A stretch of DNA of 64,000 bases from Cellulosimicrobium arenosum (GTDB lineage Bacteria > Actinomycetota > Actinomycetes > Actinomycetales > Cellulomonadaceae): assembly GCF_014837295.1 (NCBI RefSeq), contig NZ_JACYHB010000004.1, positions 124,001 through 188,000 on the forward strand, given 5' to 3'. Positions 19,906 to 27,559 of the stretch are shown here, one piece after another. Both the position numbers and the translations under genes were made by a program. How positions within the stretch are numbered: position 1 is the stretch's first letter; every line of letters starts with the position of its first letter. Under the pieces are notes generated by a model. It saw only the letters and a program-made list of their open reading frames with translations, was not told where the DNA came from and ran no database searches.

Positions 19906-20126
19906 GAGCGATCTCCTTCGCGTCGGTCACTCCGGCGGCCTCTGCCTGTCTCGACCCGTGCAAGGGCGGGGAAGGGGCAGGACCCCGCCCTCGCACGTGT
20001 GGTCGAGCGTGCGTCTCGAACACACGTTCGATCGTAGCGACACCTACCCACGGTCGTGTTCCGACGCGCGCTGCGGAGCCCGACTCGCGCCGCTGGACCG
20101 CGGGCCCGGACGGGCCCCTGGCTGGG
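19906..20126. other. Intergenic region between HNH gene and purS promoter
   Basis: No convincing gene on either strand. It holds the HNH ribosome site (AAGGAG, minus strand, just upstream of 19905) and presumably its promoter. Remnants of the missing DUF222 half were looked for in the minus-strand frames and not recognised. Confidence 0.4.
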
Positions 20127-20214
20127 TAGAATGACCGTGGAATCACGCCGTCGGCTCCCGAGGAACCCTCCGGGACAGCCCGACTCTCCTCAACTCTCTT
20201 GCCAAGGAGCCCCC
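20127..20214 (+). promoter_or_regulatory. purSQ promoter and leader
   Basis: TAGAAT (20127-20132) is a good -10 box. The leader of about 75 nt ends in AAGGAGC before the purS GTG. A bulged hairpin can form at about 20158-20175 (CCCGAGG / CCTCCGGG). Genes purS, purQ and the GNAT gene overlap and probably share this promoter. Confidence 0.5.
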
Positions 20215-20511
20215 GTGGGACGCGTCGTCGTCGAGGTCATGCCCAAGCCCGAGATCCTGGACCCGCAGGGCAAGGCCGTCGTCGGGGCGCTGCCTCGGCT
20301 CGGCTTCACCCAGTTCACCTCGGTGCGTCAGGGCAAGCGGTTCGAGCTCGAGGTCGAGGGCGACGTCACGCCCGAGGTGCTTGCCGCCGCGCAGGAGGCC
20401 GCCTCGACGGTGCTCTCCAACCCGGTCATCGAGGACGTCGTCCGCGTGGCCGACGCGGTGACCGACTCGTCCGACATCGTGACGACCGCGCCTTCCCAGG
20501 GCCTCGCCTGA
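20215..20511 (+). CDS. purS: Phosphoribosylformylglycinamidine synthase subunit PurS
   Basis: A 98-residue small subunit that bridges PurL and PurQ in the three-part FGAM synthase. The pattern [38 protein letters not shown] and the C-terminal [10 protein letters not shown] is typical. The N-terminus is set by AAGGAGC before GTG. Its TGA overlaps the purQ ATG by one base. The tail after residue 82 is a short acidic/Ser-Thr extension. Confidence 0.94.
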   Translation: MGRVVVEVMPKPEILDPQGKAVVGALPRLGFTQFTSVRQGKRFELEVEGDVTPEVLAAAQEAASTVLSNPVIEDVVRVADAVTDSSDIVTTAPSQGLA

Positions 20512-21233
20512 TGACGACGCCCACCTCGCTCGCGACGGCCCGCGTCGGCGTCGTCACGTTCCCCGGCACGCTCGACGACCGCGACGCCGCCCGCGCCGTG
20601 CGCCTCGCGGGCGGCGAGCCCGTCTCGCTGTGGCACGCGGACGCGGACCTGCACGGGGTCGACGCGGTCGTCCTGCCGGGCGGCTTCTCGTACGGGGACT
20701 ACCTGCGCGCCGGCGCGATCAGCCGGTTCGCGCCGGTCATGGAGTCCCTCGTCGACGCCGCGAACGGCGGTCTGCCTGTCCTCGGCATCTGCAACGGCTT
20801 CCAGGTCCTCACCGAGGCCCACCTGCTCCCGGGCTCGATGATCAAGAACGACCACCTGCACTTCGTGTGCCGCGAGCAGGTCCTCGTCGTCGAGAACGCC
20901 GAGACGGTGTGGACGCGCGACTTCACCGCCGGACAGCGCATCACCGTCCCCCTGAAGAACCAGGACGGCCAGTTCGTCGCCGACGACCGCACGCTCGACG
21001 AGCTCGAGGCCGAGGGACGGGTCGTGTTCCGCTACGACGGCCAGAACCCGAACGGCTCGCGCCGCGGCATCGCGGGCATCTCGAACGCGGCGGGCAACGT
21101 CGTCGGTCTCATGCCGCACCCCGAGCACGCCGTCGAGGCGGGCTTCGGCCCGGCTGCGGAGGCCGGGCCCCGAGCCGGCACCGACGGGCTGGCCCTCTTC
21201 ACGTCCGTGCTGGGCGTGCTCGTCCACGCGTGA
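20511..21233 (+). CDS. purQ: Phosphoribosylformylglycinamidine synthase subunit PurQ
   Basis: A 240-residue class I glutamine amidotransferase giving ammonia to PurL. It shows [35 protein letters not shown], the nucleophile Cys in [10 protein letters not shown], and the His/Glu pair in MPHPEHAVE. It is translationally coupled to purS by a one-base overlap and to the GNAT gene by GTGA. purL lies 33 kb away at 54079. Confidence 0.96.
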   Translation: MTTPTSLATARVGVVTFPGTLDDRDAARAVRLAGGEPVSLWHADADLHGVDAVVLPGGFSYGDYLRAGAISRFAPVMESLVDAANGGLPVLGICNGFQVLTEAHLLPGSMIKNDHLHFVCREQVLVVENAETVWTRDFTAGQRITVPLKNQDGQFVADDRTLDELEAEGRVVFRYDGQNPNGSRRGIAGISNAAGNVVGLMPHPEHAVEAGFGPAAEAGPRAGTDGLALFTSVLGVLVHA

Positions 21234-22336
21234 CCTCGCCGCCCGAGGCCGCGTACCCGCCGCCGGGTCGCGTCAGCCTGGTCGCCGGCGACCACCCGGA
21301 GGCGGTCGCGCTGTTCGCGCGCCAGCAGGCCGAGCTGACCGAGCGCTACGGCGAGCCCGACGACGGTGACTTCGACCCCGCGGGGCTGCTCGGCGTCGTC
21401 GTGCTGCACGCCGGCGACGTGCCCGTCGCGTGCGTCGCGCTGCGCGACGTCTCCGGCGCGCCGGACGGGCGCGGCGGCGTCCACCCGCTCGCGACCGGCG
21501 AGGCCAAGCGCCTGTTCGTCGCCCCCGAGCACCGCGGGCACGGGTACGCCCGTGCGGTGATGCGCGCGGTGCACGACCAGGCCGCGTCGGTCGGGCTGGG
21601 ACGGCTCGTCCTCGAGACCGGCACGCTCCAGCCGGAGTCGATCGACCTGTACCTGAGCCTCGGCTATCTGCCGATCGAGCGGTACGGGCACTACGCGGAC
21701 CAGCCGGAGTCGCGATGCTTCGCGCTGGACCTCGCTCGCCTCGGTGCCGACGGCGCGGCGGCGGCCGTGCGCCGGTCCGACACCCGCGGCGTCGGGAGCG
21801 CGGTGGGGCTCGGAGCAGGGCGGGACGTCGAGGTCCGGCCGAGCACCTGGGACGACCCGGACGCGGCGCGGCTGCGGCGCGAGATGCACGAGAGCTCGTC
21901 GGCCGTGCTCTACCCCGAGGTGTTCGGCGCACTGGACGCTGCCGGGTACGCCGCGCTCGACGCGCGGCTGGGTGCGGACGTGGTCGCGTCGTTCCTCGCG
22001 GTGGCCGCGGACGGCGAGGCGGTCGGCTGCGCGTTCCTGCGCCGGCCCGATGCGGGCGCTCCGGAGGGATCGCTGGAGGTGAAGAAGGTGTTCGTGCGGG
22101 AGTCGGCGCGCGGTGCGGGTGCCGCGCGGGCCCTCATGGCCGCCGCCGAGGACGCGGCGCGGCGGCTCGGGGCGAGCACGGCCGTGCTCGAGACCGGTAT
22201 CCGCCAGCCCGCGGCCATCACGCTGTACCGGTCGCTCGGCTACCGCGTCGTGCTGCCGTTCCCGCCGTTCGACGGCCCGAACCCCATCGCGCTCTGCTTC
22301 GGCAAGCCGCTGGAACCGCGTCGTCCTGGCCGCTAG
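21230..22336 (+). CDS. Tandem GNAT acetyltransferase protein
   Basis: A 368-residue protein with two GNAT folds. Repeat 1 (about 15-165) has [21 protein letters not shown], the acetyl-CoA-binding R/Q-x-x-G-x-G/A region, and [22 protein letters not shown]. Repeat 2 (about 205-360) has [20 protein letters not shown] and [22 protein letters not shown]. Both look intact. The start GTG overlaps purQ by 4 bp. The substrate is unknown. The TAG stop is part of the -10 box of the next gene. Confidence 0.85.
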   Translation: MTSPPEAAYPPPGRVSLVAGDHPEAVALFARQQAELTERYGEPDDGDFDPAGLLGVVVLHAGDVPVACVALRDVSGAPDGRGGVHPLATGEAKRLFVAPEHRGHGYARAVMRAVHDQAASVGLGRLVLETGTLQPESIDLYLSLGYLPIERYGHYADQPESRCFALDLARLGADGAAAAVRRSDTRGVGSAVGLGAGRDVEVRPSTWDDPDAARLRREMHESSSAVLYPEVFGALDAAGYAALDARLGADVVASFLAVAADGEAVGCAFLRRPDAGAPEGSLEVKKVFVRESARGAGAARALMAAAEDAARRLGASTAVLETGIRQPAAITLYRSLGYRVVLPFPPFDGPNPIALCFGKPLEPRRPGR

Positions 22337-22345
22337 GGTCGATGC
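22334..22345 (+). promoter_or_regulatory. Leaderless promoter whose -10 contains a TAG stop codon
   Basis: TAGGGT at 22334-22339 starts with the TAG stop of the GNAT gene and is followed by CGATGC (6 bp) and the ATG of the next gene. No ribosome site is present. Confidence 0.55.
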
Positions 22346-22642
22346 ATGCTTCCTGCCGTCGCGGGTATCTCTACCGTGCCCGGGCTCGTGGGCCAGCTTC
22401 TCGGGTGGGTCCTCGGCGTCGCCGCCCTGGTCCCCGGTCGGCTGGGCGCGACCGCCGAGCAGGTCCGCGAGACCGCCGTCGCCTGGGGTCTGCCCGTCAC
22501 CGAGGTCACCGACCTCTACGCGTCGTTCCCCGTCCGCCTCGTCGTGGCCGCCGCCGCCGTGGTGCTCGTGAGCGCGACGGTCGTGCTCGTGCACGCGCTG
22601 CACGAGCGGCGGCGCGCACAGCGACGGCCCGTCGGGCGCTGA
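22346..22642 (+). CDS. Small membrane protein of unknown function
   Basis: A 98-residue protein with two hydrophobic stretches, about 5-33 (VPGLVGQLLGWVLGVAALVP) and 60-84 (FPVRLVVAAAAVVLVSATVV), and a basic C-terminal tail (ERRRAQRRPVGR) probably in the cytoplasm. I do not recognise a family. The leaderless -10 arrangement and the coding-like composition support it being real. Confidence 0.6.
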   Translation: MLPAVAGISTVPGLVGQLLGWVLGVAALVPGRLGATAEQVRETAVAWGLPVTEVTDLYASFPVRLVVAAAAVVLVSATVVLVHALHERRRAQRRPVGR

Positions 22643-22673
22643 TCCCGGGTCGGTAGACCGCCGGGTCCGGCGG

Positions 22674-23555
22674 TCAGCCCGCGACGACCAGGGGCCGGAC
22701 CTCGCGGCCGAGGAACCGCACGAAGCCGGCGAGGTCGGGCTCGTCGGCGGTCGGCTGGATCGCGACCGCGGTGGCACCCGCGTGCGCCATCGCGAGCACG
22801 GCGTCCGCCACGGCGCGCGCGTCGCCCGCCGCCCCGATACCGATGCCGGCCTCGCGCCCCCACAGCGGCACCTCGCGGTCCACGCGCTCCTGCGCGTCCC
22901 GGCCGGTCGCGGCGATGACCGTGGCCTGCACGTCGAGGCCGGTCCGGCCGGCGTCACGTGCAGCCGACGACGCGGCGTCCGCGATCGCCCGCACCTCCGT
23001 CGGGGTGTAGGCGTTCGCGAGGATGAGGCCGTCGCCCAGCTCGCCGGCGAGCGCTACCGACCGCGGTCCGACCCCGCCGAGCCACAGCGGCACCCGCTCG
23101 ACCGGCGGCCAGTCGAGGCGCACGCGGTCGAGGTTCACGTACCGGCCCGACGTCGTGACCTCCTCGCCCGCGAGCAGCGCACGCAGCGCGACCGTGTGCT
23201 CGCGCAGCAGGGTCAGCGGTGACGCGGCCCGCACGCCCGCCTGCTCCATCCAGTCCTGCACGCCGTGCCCGACGCCCGGGACGAACCGGCCCGGGAACGC
23301 GCGCCCGAGCGTCGCGACCTCCATCGCCGTGATCGCGGTGCTGCGCAGCGGCGCGGGCATGAGACCCAGGCCGACCCGCAGCCGGTCCGTCCACGCGAGC
23401 GCCGCTGCTGCCGACGTGAGCCCGCTCTGCTTGAAGCAGTCCTCCCACACCCACAGGTCGTCGAGGCCCGCGGCCTCCGCGCCCGTCGCGAGCGCCCGCA
23501 GGCTCTCCGGGGAGTGGGTGGGGACGAACGCGATACCGAGCCGAGGAGCCTTCAT
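22674..23555 (-). CDS. LLM-class flavin-dependent oxidoreductase
   Basis: A 293-residue luciferase-like (F420/FMN) oxidoreductase. It shows LGIAFVPTHSPE at the start, LDDLWVWEDCF, RLRVGLGLMPAPLRS, the phosphate-loop-like GRFVPGVGHGV, PLWLGGVGPRSVALAGELGDGLIL and a C-terminal LGREVRPLV. The pattern is closer to F420-dependent enzymes than to FMN luciferases, but cofactor and substrate are unproven. A weak CACGAT box is 6 bp before the ATG. The MBL hydrolase gene lies 49 bp upstream on the same strand. Confidence 0.85.
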   Translation of the reverse strand: MKAPRLGIAFVPTHSPESLRALATGAEAAGLDDLWVWEDCFKQSGLTSAAAALAWTDRLRVGLGLMPAPLRSTAITAMEVATLGRAFPGRFVPGVGHGVQDWMEQAGVRAASPLTLLREHTVALRALLAGEEVTTSGRYVNLDRVRLDWPPVERVPLWLGGVGPRSVALAGELGDGLILANAYTPTEVRAIADAASSAARDAGRTGLDVQATVIAATGRDAQERVDREVPLWGREAGIGIGAAGDARAVADAVLAMAHAGATAVAIQPTADEPDLAGFVRFLGREVRPLVVAG

Positions 23556-23604
23556 GCGCCCATCGTGCCCGACACCGCCGACACCGCCGACACTCTGCCG
23601 ACGC

Positions 23605-24537
23605 TCACAGCGAGGTGCGCCGCCCGCGAGAACGTCCTCGTGGTCGCCGGACCGCCACCTGCTGCGCCCGCTGCAGGAACGCGAGCTGGGCCGCGACGCT
23701 CTGCCGCGCGGCACCGAGCACGGACGCGTCGACGTCGGCGTAGACGCGCGCGGTCACGCGCTCGACGGCGAGCGGGTCGCCGGCGGTGACGCCGAGCGAG
23801 GCGAGCGCGGCACGCACCTGGGTCAGCCGGTCGAGGCGGTGCTCGCGGTACGCCCGTACGCGTGCGGCGAGGTCGTCGATCACGGGCCCGTGCCCGGGCA
23901 GGCCGGTGACGGGCCGCCCGCCCCCGAGCCGGTCGGCGGCGTCCTGGATCGCGTCCAGGCTCGCGAGGTACGCGCCGAGCGCGCCGTCGGGCTCGGCGAT
24001 GACCGTGGTGCCCGTGCCGAGCACGGTGTCGCCTGTGAGCACGCTGCCCGACGCCGCGTGGCCGGCCCGCCGGGGCGCGTCCTCCCCGCCCCCCGCGGCC
24101 GGTGCACGCGGTGCCGAGAGGGGCGGGCCGTCGTCGGGCAGGACGAGGCAGACGGAGTCCGCCGTGTGGCCGGGCGTGGCGAGGGCGTGGATGCGCACGC
24201 CGGAGGCCGTGATCGTCTCGCCGCCGACGAGCGGCGGGCCGGCATGGCAGGAGGCGGGCTCGGCGCCGCGGACCGGTGCGCCGGTGAGCGCGTGCAGCCG
24301 GGCGGACCCGGCGGTGTGGTCGGAGTGGCGGTGCGTGACGAGGACCAGCTCGACCGGGCCGGCCGCGGCGAGCGCGCGGAGGTGCGCGTCGTCGTCGGGC
24401 CCGGGATCCACGACGACGCACCCGGCGGCACCGGGAGCTCGCAGCACGTACGAGCGCGTGCCGTCGAGCGTCATGGGGCCGGGGTTGTCGGCGCGCAGCA
24501 CCGAGACGAGCGGCGTGACGGGCGTGGGGGAGGGCAC
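23605..24537 (-). CDS. MBL-fold metallo-hydrolase
   Basis: A 310-residue beta-lactamase-fold hydrolase. The zinc motif is VLVTHRHSDHTAGSA; other metal ligands are ATPGHTADSV and LTGDTVLG, and the late His is in GLPGHGPVI. The C-terminal helical part (YREHRLDRLTQVRAAL) and the NPGPMTLDGTRSYVL start match the LACTB2-like group, which includes RNA- and thioester-hydrolysing enzymes. The GTG start is 3 bp after the vapC remnant's stop, so the genes are co-transcribed. Confidence 0.85.
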   Translation of the reverse strand: MPSPTPVTPLVSVLRADNPGPMTLDGTRSYVLRAPGAAGCVVVDPGPDDDAHLRALAAAGPVELVLVTHRHSDHTAGSARLHALTGAPVRGAEPASCHAGPPLVGGETITASGVRIHALATPGHTADSVCLVLPDDGPPLSAPRAPAAGGGEDAPRRAGHAASGSVLTGDTVLGTGTTVIAEPDGALGAYLASLDAIQDAADRLGGGRPVTGLPGHGPVIDDLAARVRAYREHRLDRLTQVRAALASLGVTAGDPLAVERVTARVYADVDASVLGAARQSVAAQLAFLQRAQQVAVRRPRGRSRGRRTSL

Positions 24538-24540
24538 GGC

Positions 24541-24756
24541 TCAGGCGACCTGGATCGGGCCGGGGGAGCGGTCGAGAGCCGCGTCGTGGGTGCCCAGCGG
24601 GATCCCCTCGGTGATCGCCTGCGCGACGAGGAGGCGATGAGACGGGTAGCGATGCACCGGTGGCAGCCCCGCCCAGAGCAGGAGGTGGGTGTCGAGAAGG
24701 CCCTTCGCTCGTCGTACTGGGACATCGAGAGCGGTCCGGACGGTCGCAGCACTCAT
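24541..24756 (-). pseudogene. Internally deleted PIN-domain (VapC-like) toxin remnant
   Basis: A 71-codon reading frame. Codons about 17-30 (GLLDTHLLLWAGLPP) match the N-terminus of a PIN toxin with its first catalytic Asp. They run straight into HRYPSHRLLVAQAITEGIPLGTHDAALDRSP, the C-terminal end with the last acidic residues. The middle of the roughly 125-residue PIN fold, about 60-70 residues with two catalytic acids, is missing. The start ATG overlaps the upstream gene by 4 bp. No antitoxin gene was recognised. It is almost certainly not an active nuclease. Confidence 0.65.
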
Positions 24757-25232
24757 CCGCGCTGACGCAGGACCGCGGGGCGACCCTCGTCCTCCCACTG
24801 CGAGAACCGGGCGCTGATCAGCGGGCCGACGAGGTCGTAGGTCTCCCACGTGTCCGGGACGCGATAGACGTCCTCGGGATCGCCGGCGTCGGGGCTCGCC
24901 GCGTCGACGTAGTCCTCGAGGTAGAGACCGGCGCCGTCCGGGTCGTCCTCGTCGCCGGTGTAGTAGGCGGCGGCGAACGCTGCCGCGTCGTCGTCGAGGT
25001 CGGCGTCGGTGAGGGCACCGCCGCGGGCCAGGACGAGCCGGGCACCGGTGGCCGCTCGCGCACGCAGCCCGACGACCTCGTCGGTGGCGTCGCGCAGCAG
25101 GTCGGCGGACGCGTGGCCCTCGAGCACCGCCCAGGCGAGGAACACACCGATGTGGGTCGCAGCGCCCCCGGGCCCGACGTCCGCGGGAAGCCCTTCGCCG
25201 CCGGAGTGCCAGTCAACGTCGTCGTACATCAC
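24753..25232 (-). CDS. Hypothetical acidic protein with MYDDVDWHSGG / ATHIGVFLAWAV motif
   Basis: A 159-residue, strongly acidic soluble protein. The N-terminus MMYDDVDWHSGG...AATHIGVFLAWAVLEG resembles a widespread family of uncharacterised proteins (possibly DUF7832; not verified). The C-terminal YRVPDTWETYDLVGPLISARF is also well formed. GTG 25232 is preferred because TAGCGT (25239-25244, minus strand) is 6 bp upstream; ATG 25229 is the alternative. It heads a putative operon with the toxin remnant, MBL hydrolase and LLM oxidoreductase. Confidence 0.7.
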   Translation of the reverse strand: MMYDDVDWHSGGEGLPADVGPGGAATHIGVFLAWAVLEGHASADLLRDATDEVVGLRARAATGARLVLARGGALTDADLDDDAAAFAAAYYTGDEDDPDGAGLYLEDYVDAASPDAGDPEDVYRVPDTWETYDLVGPLISARFSQWEDEGRPAVLRQRG

Positions 25233-25360
25233 CCGGCGACGCTACCCCAACCCGCTGCCCGCCACCCCCGGCCGCCGACCACGCCGCCACCCGCCGTCGA
25301 CACGACCTGAAGGTCGCGAAGCGGCTCAGAACGACCCTCATGGCGTGTTCGACGGCGAGC

Positions 25361-25427
25361 GGGGAGGGGGGAGGGGCGGGGAGGGGCGGGCGGGTCGGGG
25401 TCGGGGTCGGGGCAGGAGGGGTCAGGG
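25361..25427 (+). other. G-tract cluster with G-quadruplex potential
   Basis: About ten runs of three to six G within 67 bp on the plus strand, with loops of only one to three bases (GGGGAGGGGGGAGGGGCGGGG and onward). It lies in the gap beyond the 3' ends of two minus-strand genes and reaches the last codons of the LLM gene, so it is C-rich in that gene's mRNA and G-rich in DNA plus strand. Confidence 0.6.
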
Positions 25428-26489
25428 GCGGAGGGCGGCGGCCAGGAGCTCGAGGGTCTGGGTGCGGCCCGGGGTCTTGTCGAGCGGCTCGTCCGTGCGG
25501 GATGCCGCGACCGGGACGATCATGACCTCTTCGACGCCGTGCCTCTCGGCCAGGCGACGGATCTCGGCGGCCGATGCGTCGGGCGTGCCGACCGCCCACC
25601 GGCGCAGCTGGTCCTCGACCATCTGCTCCGCCAGCGCGTCGAGCGGGGCCGCCAGCGCGTCCTCGACAGTCTCCAGGGACGTGAGCGGCTTGCCCGTGCG
25701 CATCCGGGCCATCATCCGCGCCTGGGGGAGCGCGCGGGCGCGCGCCTCGTCGTCGGTCTCCGCGACGGCCGCGTTGAGCGTGAGGAACGTCCGCGGCTCG
25801 GGGTTCGCCTCGCTCGGGCGGAAGCCGTCGCGGTAGAGCGCGAGGATCTCGTCGACGCCCTGGCCGGAGAAGTGGTTCGCGAACACGTAGGGCAGGCCCA
25901 GCTCGGCGGCGAGGCGCGCGGAGTAGTCGCTCGACCCGAGCAGCCAGACCGTCGGGGTGCTCTCGGCGGCGGGCGTCGCGCGCACGTCGTAGACCTGCCC
26001 GCTCGTGAGGCGCAGCTGCGCACCGTCAGGGCTCATGAGGGCGAGGATGTCCGTCACGTGCTGCGGGAAGCGGTCGACGTCGGCCGTCGGGCCGGTCGCG
26101 CGCAGCAGCTGGGTGACGACCGGGTCGGAGCCGGGCGCGCGGCCCAGGCCGAGGTCGATGCGCCCGGGCGCGATCGCCTCCAGCGCAGCGAACTGCTCCG
26201 CGACGACGAGCGGCGCGTGGTTCGGCAGCATGACACCACCGGACCCGACGCGGATGCGCTGCGTCACCGACGCCGCCGCGGCGATCATCACCGGCGGTGT
26301 GGACGCGGCCACGGCGGGCATGTTGTGGTGCTCGGCGAACCAGTAGCGCTCGAACCCGAGGCGGTCCGCGAGGCGGGCCAGGTCGAGCGACGCGGCCACC
26401 GCGTGCGCGGTGGTCTGGCCCGAACGGACCGGGACGAGGTCGAGGACGGACAGGCGGGGGGACGGCGTGACGCCGGGCGAGGTGCTCAT
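25422..26489 (-). CDS. LLM-class flavin-dependent oxidoreductase (MsnO8-like)
   Basis: A 355-residue luciferase-like monooxygenase. Typical features are LSVLDLVPVRSGQT, FERYWFAEHHNMPAVAAS, GSGGVMLPNHAPLVVAEQFAALEA, GRIDLGLGRAPGSD and VWLLGSSDYSARLAAELGLPYVFANHF, which mark the MsnO8/YtmO-like subgroup. It probably uses FMNH2. ATG 26489 is chosen; GTG and TTG codons lie just upstream in frame and no ribosome site is seen. It is unlike the other LLM gene at 22674 in subgroup and so not a recent duplicate. Confidence 0.85.
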   Translation of the reverse strand: MSTSPGVTPSPRLSVLDLVPVRSGQTTAHAVAASLDLARLADRLGFERYWFAEHHNMPAVAASTPPVMIAAAASVTQRIRVGSGGVMLPNHAPLVVAEQFAALEAIAPGRIDLGLGRAPGSDPVVTQLLRATGPTADVDRFPQHVTDILALMSPDGAQLRLTSGQVYDVRATPAAESTPTVWLLGSSDYSARLAAELGLPYVFANHFSGQGVDEILALYRDGFRPSEANPEPRTFLTLNAAVAETDDEARARALPQARMMARMRTGKPLTSLETVEDALAAPLDALAEQMVEDQLRRWAVGTPDASAAEIRRLAERHGVEEVMIVPVAASRTDEPLDKTPGRTQTLELLAAALRP

Positions 26490-26733
26490 CACCGGTGTCA
26501 ACCCCGACGCCCGGAGCGACTATTCCGGGCTGGTCGGATGCTGGTCGGATGGCTGGTGGGATGCCGGGCGGATGTCGGCCCGTGGCGGGCGAGCAGCGGT
26601 GTTCATCCTGGTGAGGAGGGTCCCGTCGTGTCGAATGGCGCCGACCGTGCGGACGTTGCATCATCGCTGGACGAGGCCGGTGCAACGACGACGAGGCTGC
26701 GCACCGGACGGCCCTGGGGCGAGGGGAGCGGCC

Positions 26734-27090
26734 GTGGACGAGGACATCAACTTCCACGCGGACGTGGTGCTGTACTACGACTTCGACGGCGTGCCGATCG
26801 ACGAACGCACATGGCACGAGCTGCGCGCGGACGACCGCTCCGTGATCGGCCTCGACGTCGTCGGCGGCTGGTCGGTCTTCACGCGCTGGGTCGGGTACGA
26901 CCGGTCCGAGGGTCGCATGCCGCTCATGTACTCCACACGCGTCGAGCCGGGCGGGCTGTTCAGCTCGTCGTTCACGCGCGAGGGCGCCGAGGTGCTGCAC
27001 CAGCACGTGGTCGACCGCCTCGTGGACGGCGACGCGGCGTCGCGCGCCCTGTTCGACGTCTCGCCCTGGGAGTACCCCGGCTTCGAGTGA
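26734..27090 (+). CDS. Hypothetical protein
   Basis: A 118-residue soluble acidic protein (HADVVLYYDFDGVPIDERTW, VGGWSVFTRWVGYD, SSSFTREGAEVLHQHVV). No family is recognised and no membrane segment is seen. GTG 26734 is chosen because of GAGGGGAGC upstream; the frame stays open further upstream, but that part has no protein-like character. The preceding 230 bp hold no other gene. The C-terminal half is typical of real coding sequence. Confidence 0.55.
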   Translation: MDEDINFHADVVLYYDFDGVPIDERTWHELRADDRSVIGLDVVGGWSVFTRWVGYDRSEGRMPLMYSTRVEPGGLFSSSFTREGAEVLHQHVVDRLVDGDAASRALFDVSPWEYPGFE

Positions 27091-27110
27091 GGGGGACGCA
27101 GCAACTGGTG

Positions 27111-27518
27111 TCAGTCCCGGATCGCGGCGACCGCCTCGATCTCCACGAGCTGGTCCGCGTAGCCGAGGACGGTGACGCCGAGCAGCGTGCTGGGCACGTC
27201 GTGGTCGCCGAACGCAGCACGCACGACGTCCCATGCGGCGACGAGGTCGTCCTGGCGCGACGACGCGACGAGGACGCGCGTGCTCACGACGTCCTCCAGG
27301 GTGGCGCCCGCCGCGTCGAGGGCGAGCAGCACGTTCTCGATGCACTGCGCCGCCTGCGCGGCGTGGTCCCCGGGTGCGACCGTGCGCCCGTCCGCGTCGA
27401 GAGGGCACGCACCGGCGAGGAAGACGAGTCGGGTGCCCGCGGTGACCGTCGCGGCGTAGGCGTACTGGGCGACGTCCGACAGCGCGGACGAGCGGACGAG
27501 GGTGACGTTCTTCGGCAC
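27111..27518 (-). CDS. RidA family protein
   Basis: A 135-residue YjgF/YER057c/UK114 protein, an enamine/imine deaminase family. Visible are YAYAATVTAGTRLVFLAGACPLD, AAQAAQCIENVLLALDAAGATLEDVV and ASTRVLVAS-like strand residues; the Arg that binds the substrate carboxylate in true RidA is expected in the TRVLVASS segment. GTG start with GGAGGAACC immediately upstream. It is 41 bp downstream of recD and probably read with it. Confidence 0.88.
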   Translation of the reverse strand: MPKNVTLVRSSALSDVAQYAYAATVTAGTRLVFLAGACPLDADGRTVAPGDHAAQAAQCIENVLLALDAAGATLEDVVSTRVLVASSRQDDLVAAWDVVRAAFGDHDVPSTLLGVTVLGYADQLVEIEAVAAIRD

Positions 27519-27559
27519 GGTTCCTCCAGGAGGGTCGAGGTCGGTCCTGCGGACGGACG

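Noticed and set aside
25340-25525. Small Gly-rich plus-strand frame over the G-tract
   Set aside because: Its Gly content simply reflects the G-runs. No start signal.
22674-26489. Duplication giving rise to the two luciferase-like genes
   Set aside because: The two proteins belong to different LLM subgroups with different N-termini and motif spacing, so local duplication is unlikely.
26410-26733. N-terminal extension of the hypothetical gene to ATG 26410
   Set aside because: It would overlap the start of the divergent LLM gene and has no protein-like composition; the ribosome site supports GTG 26734.
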